Source of the DNA: Nevskiaceae bacterium
GTDB lineage: Bacteria > Pseudomonadota > Gammaproteobacteria > Nevskiales > Nevskiaceae
Assembly: GCA_004298465.1 (NCBI GenBank)
Contig: SCRT01000014.1
Span: 124,001 to 188,000, forward strand
Length of the DNA stretch: 64,000 bases
Direction: 5' to 3'
Positions 1 through 9,695 of this stretch are shown one piece after another. The notes beneath the pieces are model-generated. The model made no database searches and was not told the origin of the DNA. It worked only from the letters and a program-made list of their open reading frames with translations. Numbering within the stretch: the stretch's first letter is position 1; every line of letters starts with the position of its first letter. The position numbers were made by a program, and so were the translations under genes.

Positions 1-1
1 G

Positions 2-139
2 CTGCGCGGCGATATCCAGTGGCGTGCGCTGATGGAGCAGATGGCCGTCTCGGACACGGCACGGCGCGCGGCGCGCGAACGTACGGTGGGCGTATTCATT
101 CAACTCTATGGTGCGCCCCCGGACGTTGCCAGGCCATGA
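2..139 (+). CDS. C-terminal end of an unidentified protein (partial)
   Basis: An open frame runs in from the left edge and ends at TGA 137-139, giving the last 45 residues of a protein. The tail is arginine- and alanine-rich with an amphipathic stretch (MEQMAVSDTARRAARERTVG) followed by a short hydrophobic patch (VFIQLYG). Codon use is GC-rich at third positions, as in the neighbours, so it looks genuinely coding. I do not recognise the family. In many betaproteobacteria the genes before this ABC pair belong to the mla phospholipid-transport operon, but these residues do not resemble MlaB or MlaC, so no function is assigned. Confidence 0.5.
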   Translation: MRGDIQWRALMEQMAVSDTARRAARERTVGVFIQLYGAPPDVARP

Positions 140-205
140 ATGCCGCCCATCGAGCATCCCGTTTGCCGGGTTCCGGGGCGCGGGGAGCCGGGCCGCTGCC
201 GACCG

Positions 206-211
206 TATAAT
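206..211 (+). promoter_or_regulatory. Consensus -10 hexamer (TATAAT) before the ABC ATPase gene
   Basis: TATAAT matches the sigma-70 -10 consensus exactly and ends 10 bp before ATG 222. No convincing -35 is seen 16-18 bp upstream. If used, transcription would start about 3-5 nt before the ATG, giving an almost leaderless mRNA. It also argues against the upstream start codons at 108 and 210. Confidence 0.5.
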
Positions 212-221
212 GCGCAGCTTC

Positions 222-1196
222 ATGGACGCCCGATCTCAATCTTCCATCGCGACTGGCAACGTGCCGGGCGGGGTAGCGGATGCGCCGGCGCTGGACATCG
301 TGGCCGTCAGCAAGCGCTATGGCGACGTGCACGCGCTGGATGGGCTCGACCTGCGCATCGAATGCGGTGAATATTTCGGCCTGCTCGGGCCCAACGGAGC
401 CGGCAAGTCCACGTTGATCAACAGCATCTCTGGCCTCGTGCGACCGGACAGCGGCAGCATCCGCGTGCTGGGGCATGACAACCGCAGCGAGTTCCGCGTG
501 GCGCGCCGGCTGCTGGGTGTGGTGCCGCAGGAACTCGTGTTCGACCCCTTCTTCAAGGTCGAGGACGTGTTGCGGATCCAGGCCGGCTATTACGGCTGCG
601 GGCCGGAAGCGCAACCGTGGATCGAGGAGCTGATCCAGCGGCTGGACCTCGGTTTCAAGCGCCGCGCGTCGATGCGTACGCTGTCCGGCGGCCAGAAGCG
701 GCGCGTGATGATCGCGCAGGCGCTCGTGCATCGCCCGCAGGTCGTGATCCTCGACGAACCGACAGCGGGGGTGGATGTCGAGTTGCGGCGTACGCTGTGG
801 AAGTTCACGCGCGAGCTCAACGCTGCCGGTACCACGATCGTGCTGACGACGCATTACCTCGACGAGGCCCAGGCGCTGTGCCATCGCATCGCCATCGTCG
901 ACCACGGCAAGCTGAAGCTGGTGGAGACGACGGAGGCGCTGCTGGCGCGCAATCCGTGGCGCTTCCTGCAGCTCAAGCTGGCGGCCGGGACGGTGTTGCC
1001 GGCGGTGCTGGAACCGCTGGTGGCGTCGCGCACCAACGGCAGCGTGGAGCTGAAGCTGCACCGCGATGAACACTCCATCGGTGAAGTGATGGCGGCGCTC
1101 AAGGCAGCGGATGTGGACATCCTCGACATGCACACGCGCGAGCCGCGGCTGGAGGATGTGTTCATCGACCTCACCTACGGGGCCCGCAATGGCTGA
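222..1196 (+). CDS. ABC transporter ATP-binding protein, YadG-like
   Basis: A 324-residue nucleotide-binding subunit of an ABC-2 type exporter. It has Walker A GPNGAGKST (about residues 56-64), the signature LSGGQKRR, Walker B VVILDEPTAGVD and the switch histidine in TTHYLDEA. The C-terminal extension after the ATPase core is typical of the YadG/DrrA-like group. The frame is open upstream to ATG 108, but that stretch overlaps the previous gene and lacks family similarity, and a -10 box lies at 206-211, so ATG 222 is preferred (ATG 210 is possible). It overlaps the permease gene by 8 bp, so the two are translationally coupled. The substrate is not known. Confidence 0.9.
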   Translation: MDARSQSSIATGNVPGGVADAPALDIVAVSKRYGDVHALDGLDLRIECGEYFGLLGPNGAGKSTLINSISGLVRPDSGSIRVLGHDNRSEFRVARRLLGVVPQELVFDPFFKVEDVLRIQAGYYGCGPEAQPWIEELIQRLDLGFKRRASMRTLSGGQKRRVMIAQALVHRPQVVILDEPTAGVDVELRRTLWKFTRELNAAGTTIVLTTHYLDEAQALCHRIAIVDHGKLKLVETTEALLARNPWRFLQLKLAAGTVLPAVLEPLVASRTNGSVELKLHRDEHSIGEVMAALKAADVDILDMHTREPRLEDVFIDLTYGARNG

Positions 1197-1965
1197 AGCC
1201 TATTCCGACGTGCGCGGCTTCCGCACGCTGCTGGCCAAGGAGATCCGCCGCTTCGTCTCGGTCATCGGCCAGACCGTGACCGCGCCGGTGGTCACCGCGC
1301 TGCTGTACCTCGTGGTGTTCGCGCAAGCCCTCCGCGGCCAGCCGTCGTCCTATCCGGATGTGAGCTATACGCAGTTCCTGGTGCCGGGGCTGATCATGAT
1401 GAGCGTGCTGCAGAACGCCTTCGCGAACACCTCGTCGAGCCTGACGCAGTCCAAGTTCATGGGCAACCTCGTGTTCGTCCTGATGGCGCCGCTGTCGACG
1501 CTGGAAATATTCGGCGCCTACGTGCTGGCGGCGCTGCTGCGTGCCGCGCTGGTGGTGGTGGTGCTGATCGCCGCTACCTGGCCGTTCGTGCACCTCGTCA
1601 TCGAGCGCCCACTCGCGCTGATCGCGATGTTCCTGCTCGCCGGCGGCACGCTGGCGGCGCTCGGCATGATCGGCGGCATCGTGGCGACGAAGTTCGACCA
1701 TCTCGCGGCGTTCCAGAATTTCGTGGTGATGCCGCTGTCGTTCCTGTCCGGTGTGTTCTACTCCATCCACTCGCTGCCGCCGTTCTGGGAGCAGGTGTCG
1801 CGGTTCAATCCGTTTTTTTACCTGATCGACGGTTTCCGCTATGGTTTCTTCGGGGTCGGCGACGCGCCGATCCTGCATTCGCTGTTGTGGGGGCTGGGTT
1901 GTTTCCTGCTGGTCTCCACGGTATGTATCACGATGCTGAAGACCGGCTACAAGCTGCGCGCCTGA
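1189..1965 (+). CDS. ABC-2 type transporter permease, YadH-like
   Basis: A 258-residue inner-membrane permease with about six hydrophobic segments, the partner of the preceding ATPase. The start (ATG 1189, MAEAYSDV) lies inside the end of the ATPase gene in a different frame. The sequence has the ABC-2 family pattern: a cytoplasmic N-terminus with FRTLLAKEIRRF, a first membrane span, and a conserved late segment around PLSFLSGVFYSIHSLPPFW that is characteristic of YadH/YhhJ-like proteins. In betaproteobacteria this pair often sits between the mla genes and bolA-murA, which suggests an envelope-related substrate, but that is inference. Confidence 0.88.
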   Translation: MAEAYSDVRGFRTLLAKEIRRFVSVIGQTVTAPVVTALLYLVVFAQALRGQPSSYPDVSYTQFLVPGLIMMSVLQNAFANTSSSLTQSKFMGNLVFVLMAPLSTLEIFGAYVLAALLRAALVVVVLIAATWPFVHLVIERPLALIAMFLLAGGTLAALGMIGGIVATKFDHLAAFQNFVVMPLSFLSGVFYSIHSLPPFWEQVSRFNPFFYLIDGFRYGFFGVGDAPILHSLLWGLGCFLLVSTVCITMLKTGYKLRA

Positions 1966-1991
1966 TCTCCCCACCGTTCGAGGCTTTTCCG

Positions 1992-2210
1992 ATGACTGCA
2001 GATGAAATCCGCGCGCTGATCGAAGCACACCTGCCAGGCGCCGAAGTGGCGGTTGAAACCGGCGACAACGTGCACTTCGCTGCGGACGTGGCGTGGGCCG
2101 GTTTCGCCGACCGCAAGCTGATCGAGCAGCATCGGCTCGTCAACGCCGCGCTCGGCGACCGGCTGGGTGCGGAAGTGCACGCCCTGTCCCTGCGCACGCG
2201 CGTGCCCTGA
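1992..2210 (+). CDS. BolA/IbaG family protein
   Basis: A 72-residue BolA-like protein. BolA-family proteins have a class-II KH-like fold and work with monothiol glutaredoxins in iron-sulfur cluster handling. The sequence starts MTADEIRALIEAHLPGAEV and carries the conserved turn around QHRLVNAALG, which contains the invariant histidine. There is no cysteine, as in IbaG (YrbA). It is slightly shorter than E. coli IbaG. The gene starts 26 bp after the ABC permease and precedes murA, the usual ibaG-murA arrangement. Of the possible starts, ATG 1992 is the one giving the family N-terminus. Confidence 0.85.
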   Translation: MTADEIRALIEAHLPGAEVAVETGDNVHFAADVAWAGFADRKLIEQHRLVNAALGDRLGAEVHALSLRTRVP

Positions 2211-2248
2211 AGCCGAGCCGCTTCCATCGGCTGCTGATGGCGGGCTGA

Positions 2249-3574
<1,326 letters not shown>

Positions 3575-3605
3575 ACGTCAACCGCACTGGCTGTCGTTGG
3601 GCCGG

Positions 3606-4325
3606 TCATGCCGCCGGCTTGTCGTCTCGTTCCCTCGGCATGAACGCCGTCGTGACGGAGTTGACGCCGGGCAGGTGACGCGCGGCATCCGCGAGTTCGA
3701 TCAGTTCGTCGCGTTCGCAGCCAGGGGCGAAGCGCACGGTCATTTCGTCGCCATCATCCGGGATGTGGCGTGTCGTGGTTGTGGCGAGCGGCAGGTTGCG
3801 CGTCGCCAGCAGTTCCGCAACCGGCAGCAGCGAGGCGTCTGTGGCCAAGGTCAGGCGCAGTTCCGGCGCCTGCAGCTTGCGAGCGTTGAGAAAGCCTTCG
3901 AGCGGACGCAGGATGGCGAGGATCACCCACGCGATGCCGGTGCCGATGACGCCGGCGGCGTACATGCCGCCGCCCACGGCCAGGCCGATCGCCGCCACGG
4001 TCCACAGGCCGGCGGCCGTCGTGAGCCCACGGATCACGTTGTCGCGCTGCAGGAACATGATGGTGCCGGCGCCCAGGAAGCCGATGCCGCTGACGACCTG
4101 GGCTGCGATGCGCGAAGGGTCGAGGCGGATCTGGGGGGACGCCTTGAGTACGTCGAAAAAGGCGTAGGCCGACACGATCATGACGAGTGCGGACCCCAGG
4201 CACACCAGCATGTGCGTGCGCAGTCCGGCCGCCCAGGTGTGTCGCCGTTCGCGCTCGAAACCAATCACCGCACCCAAGGCGGCGGCGAGGAGCAGGCGGA
4301 TGGCGATTTCGGAAGTGCTGATCAT
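3606..4325 (-). CDS. MgtC/SapB family inner-membrane protein
   Basis: A 239-residue protein with an N-terminal membrane domain of about four to five helices and a soluble C-terminal domain of the ACT-like type found in MgtC homologues. Family hallmarks include the [17 protein letters not shown] segment, the following [15 protein letters not shown], and [14 protein letters not shown] 4325 ([11 protein letters not shown]) gives the usual start; the frame is open for 113 codons upstream but that part is low-complexity and unlike the family. MgtC relatives act in low-magnesium adaptation and modulate ATP synthase; the role here is unknown. It is divergent from the hydrolase gene, with 98 bp between. 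Confidence 0.85.
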   Translation of the reverse strand: MISTSEIAIRLLLAAALGAVIGFERERRHTWAAGLRTHMLVCLGSALVMIVSAYAFFDVLKASPQIRLDPSRIAAQVVSGIGFLGAGTIMFLQRDNVIRGLTTAAGLWTVAAIGLAVGGGMYAAGVIGTGIAWVILAILRPLEGFLNARKLQAPELRLTLATDASLLPVAELLATRNLPLATTTTRHIPDDGDEMTVRFAPGCERDELIELADAARHLPGVNSVTTAFMPRERDDKPAA

Positions 4326-4423
4326 GTGGATGGGGCAATTGATCGAGCAGGGTGGCATGCCCCGTCGAGTGGACACTGTATTCTTCAACGATAGCCGCAA
4401 CGAAGCTACAGCGAGGAGATGCA

Positions 4424-5284
4424 ATGACGACCACCGCCGCGGTTCCCAGTCTCTGGAGCCGACATGATTATTCCCGCCGCGGTCTCGCACTATCGTATCT
4501 GGATACCGCACCGGAGGCGTCCGACAAGCCTGTTGTGCTGCTGCTGCACGGGTTCCCGGACAGTGCGGAGATGTGGAGTGGCGTCGCCCGTGGCCTGGTG
4601 GCAGCCGGTTACCGCTGCATCGCGCCGGACACGGTGGGCTGCGGGGAGTCGGCGATCGCACCACGCGTCGGCGACTACCGCATGTCCGCGATCACGGGCG
4701 ACTTCATCGCGTTGCTGGATCGGCTTGGAATCGGCGAAGTCGCGGTGATCGGCCACGACTGGGGCGCACTGCTTGCGTGGTATCTGGCGGCCCATCATCC
4801 TCAGCGTGTGCGCCGGATGGTTGCCGTGTCCGTGGGCCATCCGATGGCCTATGCCCATGCCGGCCTGAGCCAGAAGTTGCGCGGCTGGTACACAGTGTTC
4901 TTCCAGTTGCGCGGCGTTGCCGAATACCTGCTGCAGCGTGAGGGCCCCACCCATCTCACCCGGCTGGTTGTGACGCACCCGAATCCAGTGGAAGTCATGC
5001 AGCGCATGCACCAGCCCGGCCGGCTGACGGCGGCGCTGCGCATCTATCGCGCCAATCTGCTGGACGTCTTGTTCAAGCGTTGCCCGCCTGTGAAATGCCC
5101 GGTATTAGGTGTCTGGAGCACGGGCGATGACTATCTTACCGAGCGCCAGATGCGCGACTCTGTGAAATTTGTCGAAGCGGCATTCCACATGGAAATCGTT
5201 GAGGGTGGGCACTGGATTCCGCTGGAACAAGCCGAGGTATTGGCCAGGCAAGCCGTCGCATTTTTTGGTGAGAGCGCGGCTTGA
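4424..5284 (+). CDS. Alpha/beta hydrolase, epoxide-hydrolase-like
   Basis: A 286-residue soluble alpha/beta hydrolase. The oxyanion-hole motif HGFP is at 42-45. The nucleophile elbow GHDWGALLAW places an aspartate (Asp112) where esterases have serine, as in epoxide hydrolases and haloalkane dehalogenases. The catalytic His263 is in GGHWIPLEQ and the acid is probably Asp235 or Asp236 (TGDDYLTE). A purine-rich ribosome site (GAGGAGAT) precedes ATG 4424. The HGFP and GHDWG pair points to an epoxide hydrolase rather than a dehalogenase, but the substrate cannot be read from sequence. It appears to be a single-gene unit. Confidence 0.82.
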   Translation: MTTTAAVPSLWSRHDYSRRGLALSYLDTAPEASDKPVVLLLHGFPDSAEMWSGVARGLVAAGYRCIAPDTVGCGESAIAPRVGDYRMSAITGDFIALLDRLGIGEVAVIGHDWGALLAWYLAAHHPQRVRRMVAVSVGHPMAYAHAGLSQKLRGWYTVFFQLRGVAEYLLQREGPTHLTRLVVTHPNPVEVMQRMHQPGRLTAALRIYRANLLDVLFKRCPPVKCPVLGVWSTGDDYLTERQMRDSVKFVEAAFHMEIVEGGHWIPLEQAEVLARQAVAFFGESAA

Positions 5285-5367
5285 TCGACTCCGGCGCCTA
5301 TCGCCATCGTCGGCGGGCGCCGGGGCGTATATCCTGACCCCATGTTTCACGTTCCGGATCGCAACCC

Positions 5368-6102
5368 ATGCCCACACCCAAACTTGCCGTATTGATCGAT
5401 GCCGACAACGCCCAGCCCAAGCTGGCGGAGGCGCTGCTGGCGGAAATCGCCAAGTACGGTGTCGCCAGCGTCAAGCGCATCTACGGGGACTGGACGTTGC
5501 CGAACCTGCGCGGTTGGAAGGAGGTGTTGGCCGAGCACGCCATCCAGCCGGTGCAGCAGTTTCGCTACACGGTGGGCAAGAATTCCACCGATGGCGCGAT
5601 GATTATCGACGCGATGGATCTGCTCTATACCGAGCGGCTGGACGGTTTTTGTCTGGTGTCGTCGGATTCCGACTTCACGCGGTTGGCGGCCCGCATTCGC
5701 GAAGCCGGTTTGCTGGTCTACGGCTTTGGTGAGCAGAAGACCCCGAAATCGCTGGTGGCGGCCTGCGACAAGTTCATCTATGTGGATGTGCTGCGCTCCA
5801 CCGCTGAGGCTGGGCAGCCGAAGCAGCGTGCTGCGAGCAAGGCGCTGCGCGCAGATGCGCGGCTGGTGCGCCTGTTCCGCGATGCACTGGACGCAGCGGG
5901 GGATGAAGACGGCTGGGTCGGGCTTGGTGCCGTGGGCAGCCAGATCAACAAGCAGGCGCCGGATTTCGATTCGCGCAACTACGGCTACGGCAAGCTCAGC
6001 GATCTGGTGCGCGCGCTGGGCCTGCTGGAGGTGGAAGAGCGCAAGGTCGGTGACGGTCATTCCAAGGCGTTGTTCCTGCGCTGGAAACCGACGAAAGCAT
6101 GA
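5368..6102 (+). CDS. NYN (PIN-like) nuclease-fold protein with C-terminal OST-HTH/LOTUS domain
   Basis: A 244-residue protein. The N-terminal NYN domain (about 5-140) has the acidic residues expected of PIN-like RNases: LIDADNAQ at 9-16, the NSTDGAMIIDAMDLL region and SSDSDFTRLA. The C-terminal part (about 160-242) fits the OST-HTH/LOTUS RNA-binding domain, with DEDGWVGLGAVGSQINK and YGYGKLSDLVRALGL. This DUF88-type architecture is widespread in bacteria and is thought to act on structured RNA; the target is unknown. It appears monocistronic, 83 bp downstream of the hydrolase gene. Confidence 0.82.
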   Translation: MPTPKLAVLIDADNAQPKLAEALLAEIAKYGVASVKRIYGDWTLPNLRGWKEVLAEHAIQPVQQFRYTVGKNSTDGAMIIDAMDLLYTERLDGFCLVSSDSDFTRLAARIREAGLLVYGFGEQKTPKSLVAACDKFIYVDVLRSTAEAGQPKQRAASKALRADARLVRLFRDALDAAGDEDGWVGLGAVGSQINKQAPDFDSRNYGYGKLSDLVRALGLLEVEERKVGDGHSKALFLRWKPTKA

Positions 6103-6138
6103 TGCTGTGGGGTGCGCCTGCGCCGCGAAGAGGCCAGC

Positions 6139-6167
6139 AAAAAGGCCGGCGCAGATTTGCGCCGGCC
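6139..6167 (-). terminator. Rho-independent terminator for the 6196-6804 gene
   Basis: A perfect 10-bp stem (6144-6153 with 6158-6167) closes a 4-nt loop and is followed on the minus strand by five T (AAAAA at 6139-6143 on plus). It lies 29 bp past the stop codon of the minus-strand gene. It may also stop plus-strand transcripts of the NYN gene, though the plus side lacks a T run. Confidence 0.85.
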
Positions 6168-6195
6168 CGGTTCACCGCTTTGAAGCTGCCGCTAT

Positions 6196-6804
6196 TCAAT
6201 GAAACGGGGCGAGCTTGACATCCTTCATGCCCAGCTGCTGGGCCATGTCGTACATCGCCTGATTCATGATGCGGTAGGTCTCTTCCACCGGGACGGAGCC
6301 AAACTCGGCATTCATGTCGAGTTCGACTTGCTGGTGCAGGTCGTGCGTGACCAACCGGTCAAAAAGGTAGTCGACCCAGAACGTATTGTCCGGCGCCACG
6401 CCGAGCTTGACGAGATCGGTGACCAGTTTCTGCCCCTTTTCATCCGCCGCTTCGGGGAGCTTGACCTGTGATTCGGCCGCACGCTTGATGGCGTCCTGGA
6501 CGGCGAACGTCATCATGCGCATGCTGGTGTTGACCTTGTCTTCGCCGTAAGTCTTCGACAGCTTGTTCATTTCCGCCTGGACGGCGGGCATACCGAGCGT
6601 GGCGATGAGGGCGTTGGTGAACGAGAAGTTCGCCGGGCCACCGCCCGCCTGGATGACAGCGGCGACGGTGGGCAGGGCGGGCTCGCCGAAGTAGATGGGC
6701 CCACCGGTGATGGGGTGGTTGCCGGCCGCCAGCGCGGTGCCGGAAAGCACGAGCAGGGCGGCGCACAGTGTGCCGCGGATCGCGGCAGTCAACGTCTTCA
6801 TCAA
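6196..6804 (-). CDS. Secreted protein of unknown family, paralogue of the 9965-10582 product
   Basis: A 202-residue protein with a Sec signal peptide (residues 1 to about 27, ending ALAAG). The mature part is predicted mostly helical and contains no cysteine. It aligns over its whole length with the 205-residue product at 9965-10582. Shared blocks are GG..Y.G.PAL, QAGGGPANFSF, FAV, HDLH, RIMNQAMYD and the extreme C-terminus KLAPFH (KLASLH in the paralogue). The two histidines of HDLH and the C-terminal histidine are conserved, so metal or haem binding is conceivable. I do not recognise the family. It has its own terminator and a 240-bp upstream region, so it looks monocistronic. Confidence 0.75.
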   Translation of the reverse strand: MMKTLTAAIRGTLCAALLVLSGTALAAGNHPITGGPIYFGEPALPTVAAVIQAGGGPANFSFTNALIATLGMPAVQAEMNKLSKTYGEDKVNTSMRMMTFAVQDAIKRAAESQVKLPEAADEKGQKLVTDLVKLGVAPDNTFWVDYLFDRLVTHDLHQQVELDMNAEFGSVPVEETYRIMNQAMYDMAQQLGMKDVKLAPFH

Positions 6805-6981
6805 TTCTCCTCTTTAGTGGCCCGTTGCAGGGCGTTTCATTGTCATACGGCAATCCCATGGCACGCGCTGCGGCTGTTACGTGGCCATGACATATCCCTG
6901 CTGCACAGGGTCAGCGCTTCAGGACACGGGGCCCATCATACAGGGGGACCGCTCGATTGGACGTCGGCAATCAGAGAAAAC

Positions 6982-7011
6982 AAAAAAGGCCGACCCTGCA
7001 TGGGGTCGGCC
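6982..7011 (-). terminator. Rho-independent terminator for the DUF1329 gene
   Basis: A 9-bp perfect stem (6988-6996 with 7003-7011) with a 6-nt loop is followed on the minus strand by six T. It sits 33 bp past the stop of the DUF1329 gene and separates it from the secreted-protein gene downstream. Bases 6805-6981 hold no gene and presumably contain the promoter of the 6196-6804 gene. Confidence 0.85.
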
Positions 7012-7044
7012 AATCATGGAGAGGTAATGCGAGAAGCGGTCGAC

Positions 7045-8439
7045 TCAGATCGTGCCCAGCCGCTGGATCGCTTCCTGGGTGAACCACTTGCGATACATCT
7101 CCTCGTTGTTCACGTTGTAGGCATTTTCGTAGCCGCCGAAGCTCTTCGGAATATGCATGATGCGACTCATGCGATTGCGCTGGATGTCATAGCACTGCAC
7201 GTACATCCATGACCACAGCGTCGAGCCATCGGGATCCTTGACCTCGTGCTTGCCGTCCGGCGTTTTGAAGCGACCGAAGCCGGCTTCCCAGTCGACCCAG
7301 ATCTTGCCGTTGCGGTCGTAGCGGATATTGCTGATGAAGGTATGCGTGCGGGTATCGACCCACAGTCGGCGGAATCCCACCGGTGCGCGCGGATAGTGCG
7401 TCGGCTTTTCGTCGATCACGACCACTTCGGGCACCAGCTCGAAGTCCGTATCCAGGAAGGTCTGATTCGCCTTCCCACCGTGAACTCCGGGTTCCCAGTT
7501 CGGTCGATCTCCATTCCAGCGTGTGCTGCTCGCACTCAGGAACGGACCGCGATGGACAGTCTTGTAATCCCCCCAGGTCAGCACCGGGTCTCCGGCACCC
7601 CAGACGTCCGACAGGAACCACGTCACGCCCGGAATCAGGGGCTCGAAACGCTGGCTGGCAGGGAAAGTGCGGGTGCGGCGAAACTGTGGCAGGTAGCCGA
7701 CCAAGCTCGGGAACTTGCGCTGGTCGCTGTACCAGGTATTCATGAATGAAGTGCCGGCGACATCCTGGGAGGCAGTGAAGAACACCGTCTGATAGCGCAG
7801 CTTGTCCTTTTCGTTGTGGAACACCGTACCGTCCGCGCGGCCGGTGACCTGCAATTCGGCCCACACGAAATCGTATTCATACGACACTTTCCCGTTCGGC
7901 CCGACGTCACGCTCCTTGATCGCGTACTGGGAATAGTCGTGTCGGCCCCAGCTGATGGCCATGTTGAACTGCTCTTCGATGGCGGTCTTGGCGTCCGGGA
8001 ACGGCATGCCGCCCACCCATGGCCCGCCGGTGTTCTTGGTGACCAGATTCCCGTTCGAATCGAATCCTGCCACCACGCCGTCTCTCTGATTCTTGACGGT
8101 CTTTTCGTAATAATCCTGTGGAAACCATTGGTCGGGCTGGGTTACCGATGGCTTGATCCGGATCTTGCGGCCCATGGTCTTGATCTGTTCGTACACGATC
8201 GGGTCAACGAGATCCTTGACGACGTCCACGTTGTCCGCGGTGATGTAGTCACCAGTCTTGATCTTGCCCTTCGTGTACATGTCGATAGACAGCAATTCGT
8301 CCGGGTAGGCCTTGGACAGATCCTTGCCTTCCGCCATCACTTTCGACAACGGCATCAACAGGCCCGCCGATGCTCCGACCGCCGCCTTCTTCATCAGCTC
8401 GCGCCGGCCCCAGTTGAAATCGTATTTTCTGATTCTCAT
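7045..8439 (-). CDS. DUF1329 family protein with Tat-type signal
   Basis: A 464-residue exported protein. The N-terminus has a twin-arginine motif (GRRELMKKAA, residues 11-20) followed by a moderately hydrophobic stretch and a cut site near VMAEG, so export in folded form is likely. The rest matches the DUF1329 family (related to the LolA/LolB lipoprotein-carrier fold) in length and in aromatic-rich blocks such as WYSDQRKFPSLVGYLPQF and WFLSDVWGAGDPVLTWG. Ribosome site GGAGGAG precedes ATG 8439. It is divergent from an AraC-type gene that may control it. DUF1329 genes often occur near catabolic and quinoprotein genes; the molecular function is not established. Confidence 0.85.
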   Translation of the reverse strand: MRIRKYDFNWGRRELMKKAAVGASAGLLMPLSKVMAEGKDLSKAYPDELLSIDMYTKGKIKTGDYITADNVDVVKDLVDPIVYEQIKTMGRKIRIKPSVTQPDQWFPQDYYEKTVKNQRDGVVAGFDSNGNLVTKNTGGPWVGGMPFPDAKTAIEEQFNMAISWGRHDYSQYAIKERDVGPNGKVSYEYDFVWAELQVTGRADGTVFHNEKDKLRYQTVFFTASQDVAGTSFMNTWYSDQRKFPSLVGYLPQFRRTRTFPASQRFEPLIPGVTWFLSDVWGAGDPVLTWGDYKTVHRGPFLSASSTRWNGDRPNWEPGVHGGKANQTFLDTDFELVPEVVVIDEKPTHYPRAPVGFRRLWVDTRTHTFISNIRYDRNGKIWVDWEAGFGRFKTPDGKHEVKDPDGSTLWSWMYVQCYDIQRNRMSRIMHIPKSFGGYENAYNVNNEEMYRKWFTQEAIQRLGTI

Positions 8440-8738
8440 TGAATATCTCCTCCATTCACTTCAACGCAAAACCGTAACCAGGCAATCGTGACCCGCGACA
8501 GACCTCGCTCCGTTCGCAGCGACTTGAACCGCAGTACCCGGAACATTGGACAGCCTTGGCCGAACCACCTGGTTCTCTTAATGCTAAGTCCTGTTATGCT
8601 AAAGGTCGGGTCGGTGGGTTGCTTGCCTAATTGTCGCGTTGTTCTTGACTGCAGTGCCCAACGAGACCGGCAGACAGTCCGTTTGAAGCATCGTGGGGAT
8701 GGAGGTGGAGGCTGGTTCCAGACTGGCCTTCTCGATGC
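8440..8738. promoter_or_regulatory. Divergent control region between DUF1329 and AraC genes
   Basis: 299 bp with no gene, less GC-rich than its surroundings. It holds a direct repeat of ATGCTAA at 8581-8587 and 8596-8602 (15-bp spacing, about 1.5 helical turns), a plausible AraC-type half-site pair. On the minus strand, TGG and TTGC are spaced as in a -24/-12 element (8465-8480; GG and GC separated by 10 bp), but the -24 match is only partial, so a sigma-54 promoter for the DUF1329 gene is a weak possibility. Confidence 0.4.
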
Positions 8739-9695
8739 ATGACCAAATTACTTTCCACTACCGGCGTCCGTCCGCGCGAGCGGTTGGCGTACTGGGTCGA
8801 TTTGATCTGTGAGGCTTACGTCGGGCTCGACTGCGATGCACGCGGGGATGCCCCCGGATTCAAAGGTGAGATCGCAGTCAATTCGTTCGCGGACATGCGA
8901 CTGACTCGTGCATCATCCGTGGCACAGCGGGTACTGCGAACGCCAGCGAGAATCGCCGACTCGACCGAAGACTACTTTCTCGCAAGTTTCCAGACTGCGG
9001 GTACGTGCACGATCATGCAGGACGGTCGCGTCGCACATCTCGCACCCGGTGATTTCACCCTCTTCACCACTACGCGTCCGTACGAATTGCGCTACGGCGG
9101 GCTGTTCCAGCAGCATTTCCTGATGCTCCCGGGGCCAGTGCTGCGCACGGCACTGCGCGATACCGAGAACCTGACGGCGACGACCGTGCACGGCGATCGC
9201 GGCGCTGGCCGCCTTATGGTTTCGATGATTCGTACCCTCGCAGCGAATATCGATACGCTCGAACCGGAATCGACGACGGCCGTGGCCGATGCGATCACCC
9301 AGATCTTGATCGCCTCCCTGGTGTCGCTGCCGGCAGCACGCCAACCGGTGCCTTCGCACTTTGCCGCGTTTCATCGTGCACAGATCAAAGCGTGTGTACG
9401 GGCATTGCTGCGCGATCCAAACCTGTCGATCGGACACATCGCGGCGCGACTGCATGTCTCGCCGAGTACGCTGCACCGTGCCTGGGCAGGGGAGGCGTGC
9501 TCGCTAGCTGACTGGATTCGGGAGCAGCGCCTCAACACCGCACAACGCGATCTGGGCGACTCCGCGCTTGCGGCGCGTAGCGTGAGCGAGATCGCGTTCT
9601 CGTGGGGCTTCAACAACGCGGCGCACTTCAGCCGTGCGTTCCGCACACGTTTCGGTTGCTCGCCGCGCGACACCCGCCCACCGCGTCCGCAATAG
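8739..9695 (+). CDS. AraC family transcriptional regulator
   Basis: A 318-residue activator-type regulator. The N-terminal half fits the cupin-like AraC-binding domain of the NahR/XylS-like subgroup (DYFLASFQTAG, HLAPGDFTLF, RPYELRY), which usually senses a small effector. The C-terminal helix-turn-helix pair occupies about 220-315: LSIGHIAARLHVSPSTLHRA is the first recognition motif, and SVSEIAFSWGFNNAAHFSRA followed by FGCSPRDTR is the classic second motif. It is transcribed away from the DUF1329 gene and is its most likely regulator. No clear ribosome site precedes ATG 8739; ATG 8735 is in another frame. Confidence 0.88.
   Translation: MTKLLSTTGVRPRERLAYWVDLICEAYVGLDCDARGDAPGFKGEIAVNSFADMRLTRASSVAQRVLRTPARIADSTEDYFLASFQTAGTCTIMQDGRVAHLAPGDFTLFTTTRPYELRYGGLFQQHFLMLPGPVLRTALRDTENLTATTVHGDRGAGRLMVSMIRTLAANIDTLEPESTTAVADAITQILIASLVSLPAARQPVPSHFAAFHRAQIKACVRALLRDPNLSIGHIAARLHVSPSTLHRAWAGEACSLADWIREQRLNTAQRDLGDSALAARSVSEIAFSWGFNNAAHFSRAFRTRFGCSPRDTRPPRPQ

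Noticed and set aside
8488-8742. An 84-codon open frame in the DUF1329/AraC gap
   Set aside because: No ribosome site, unusual composition and it covers the control region with the ATGCTAA repeat.
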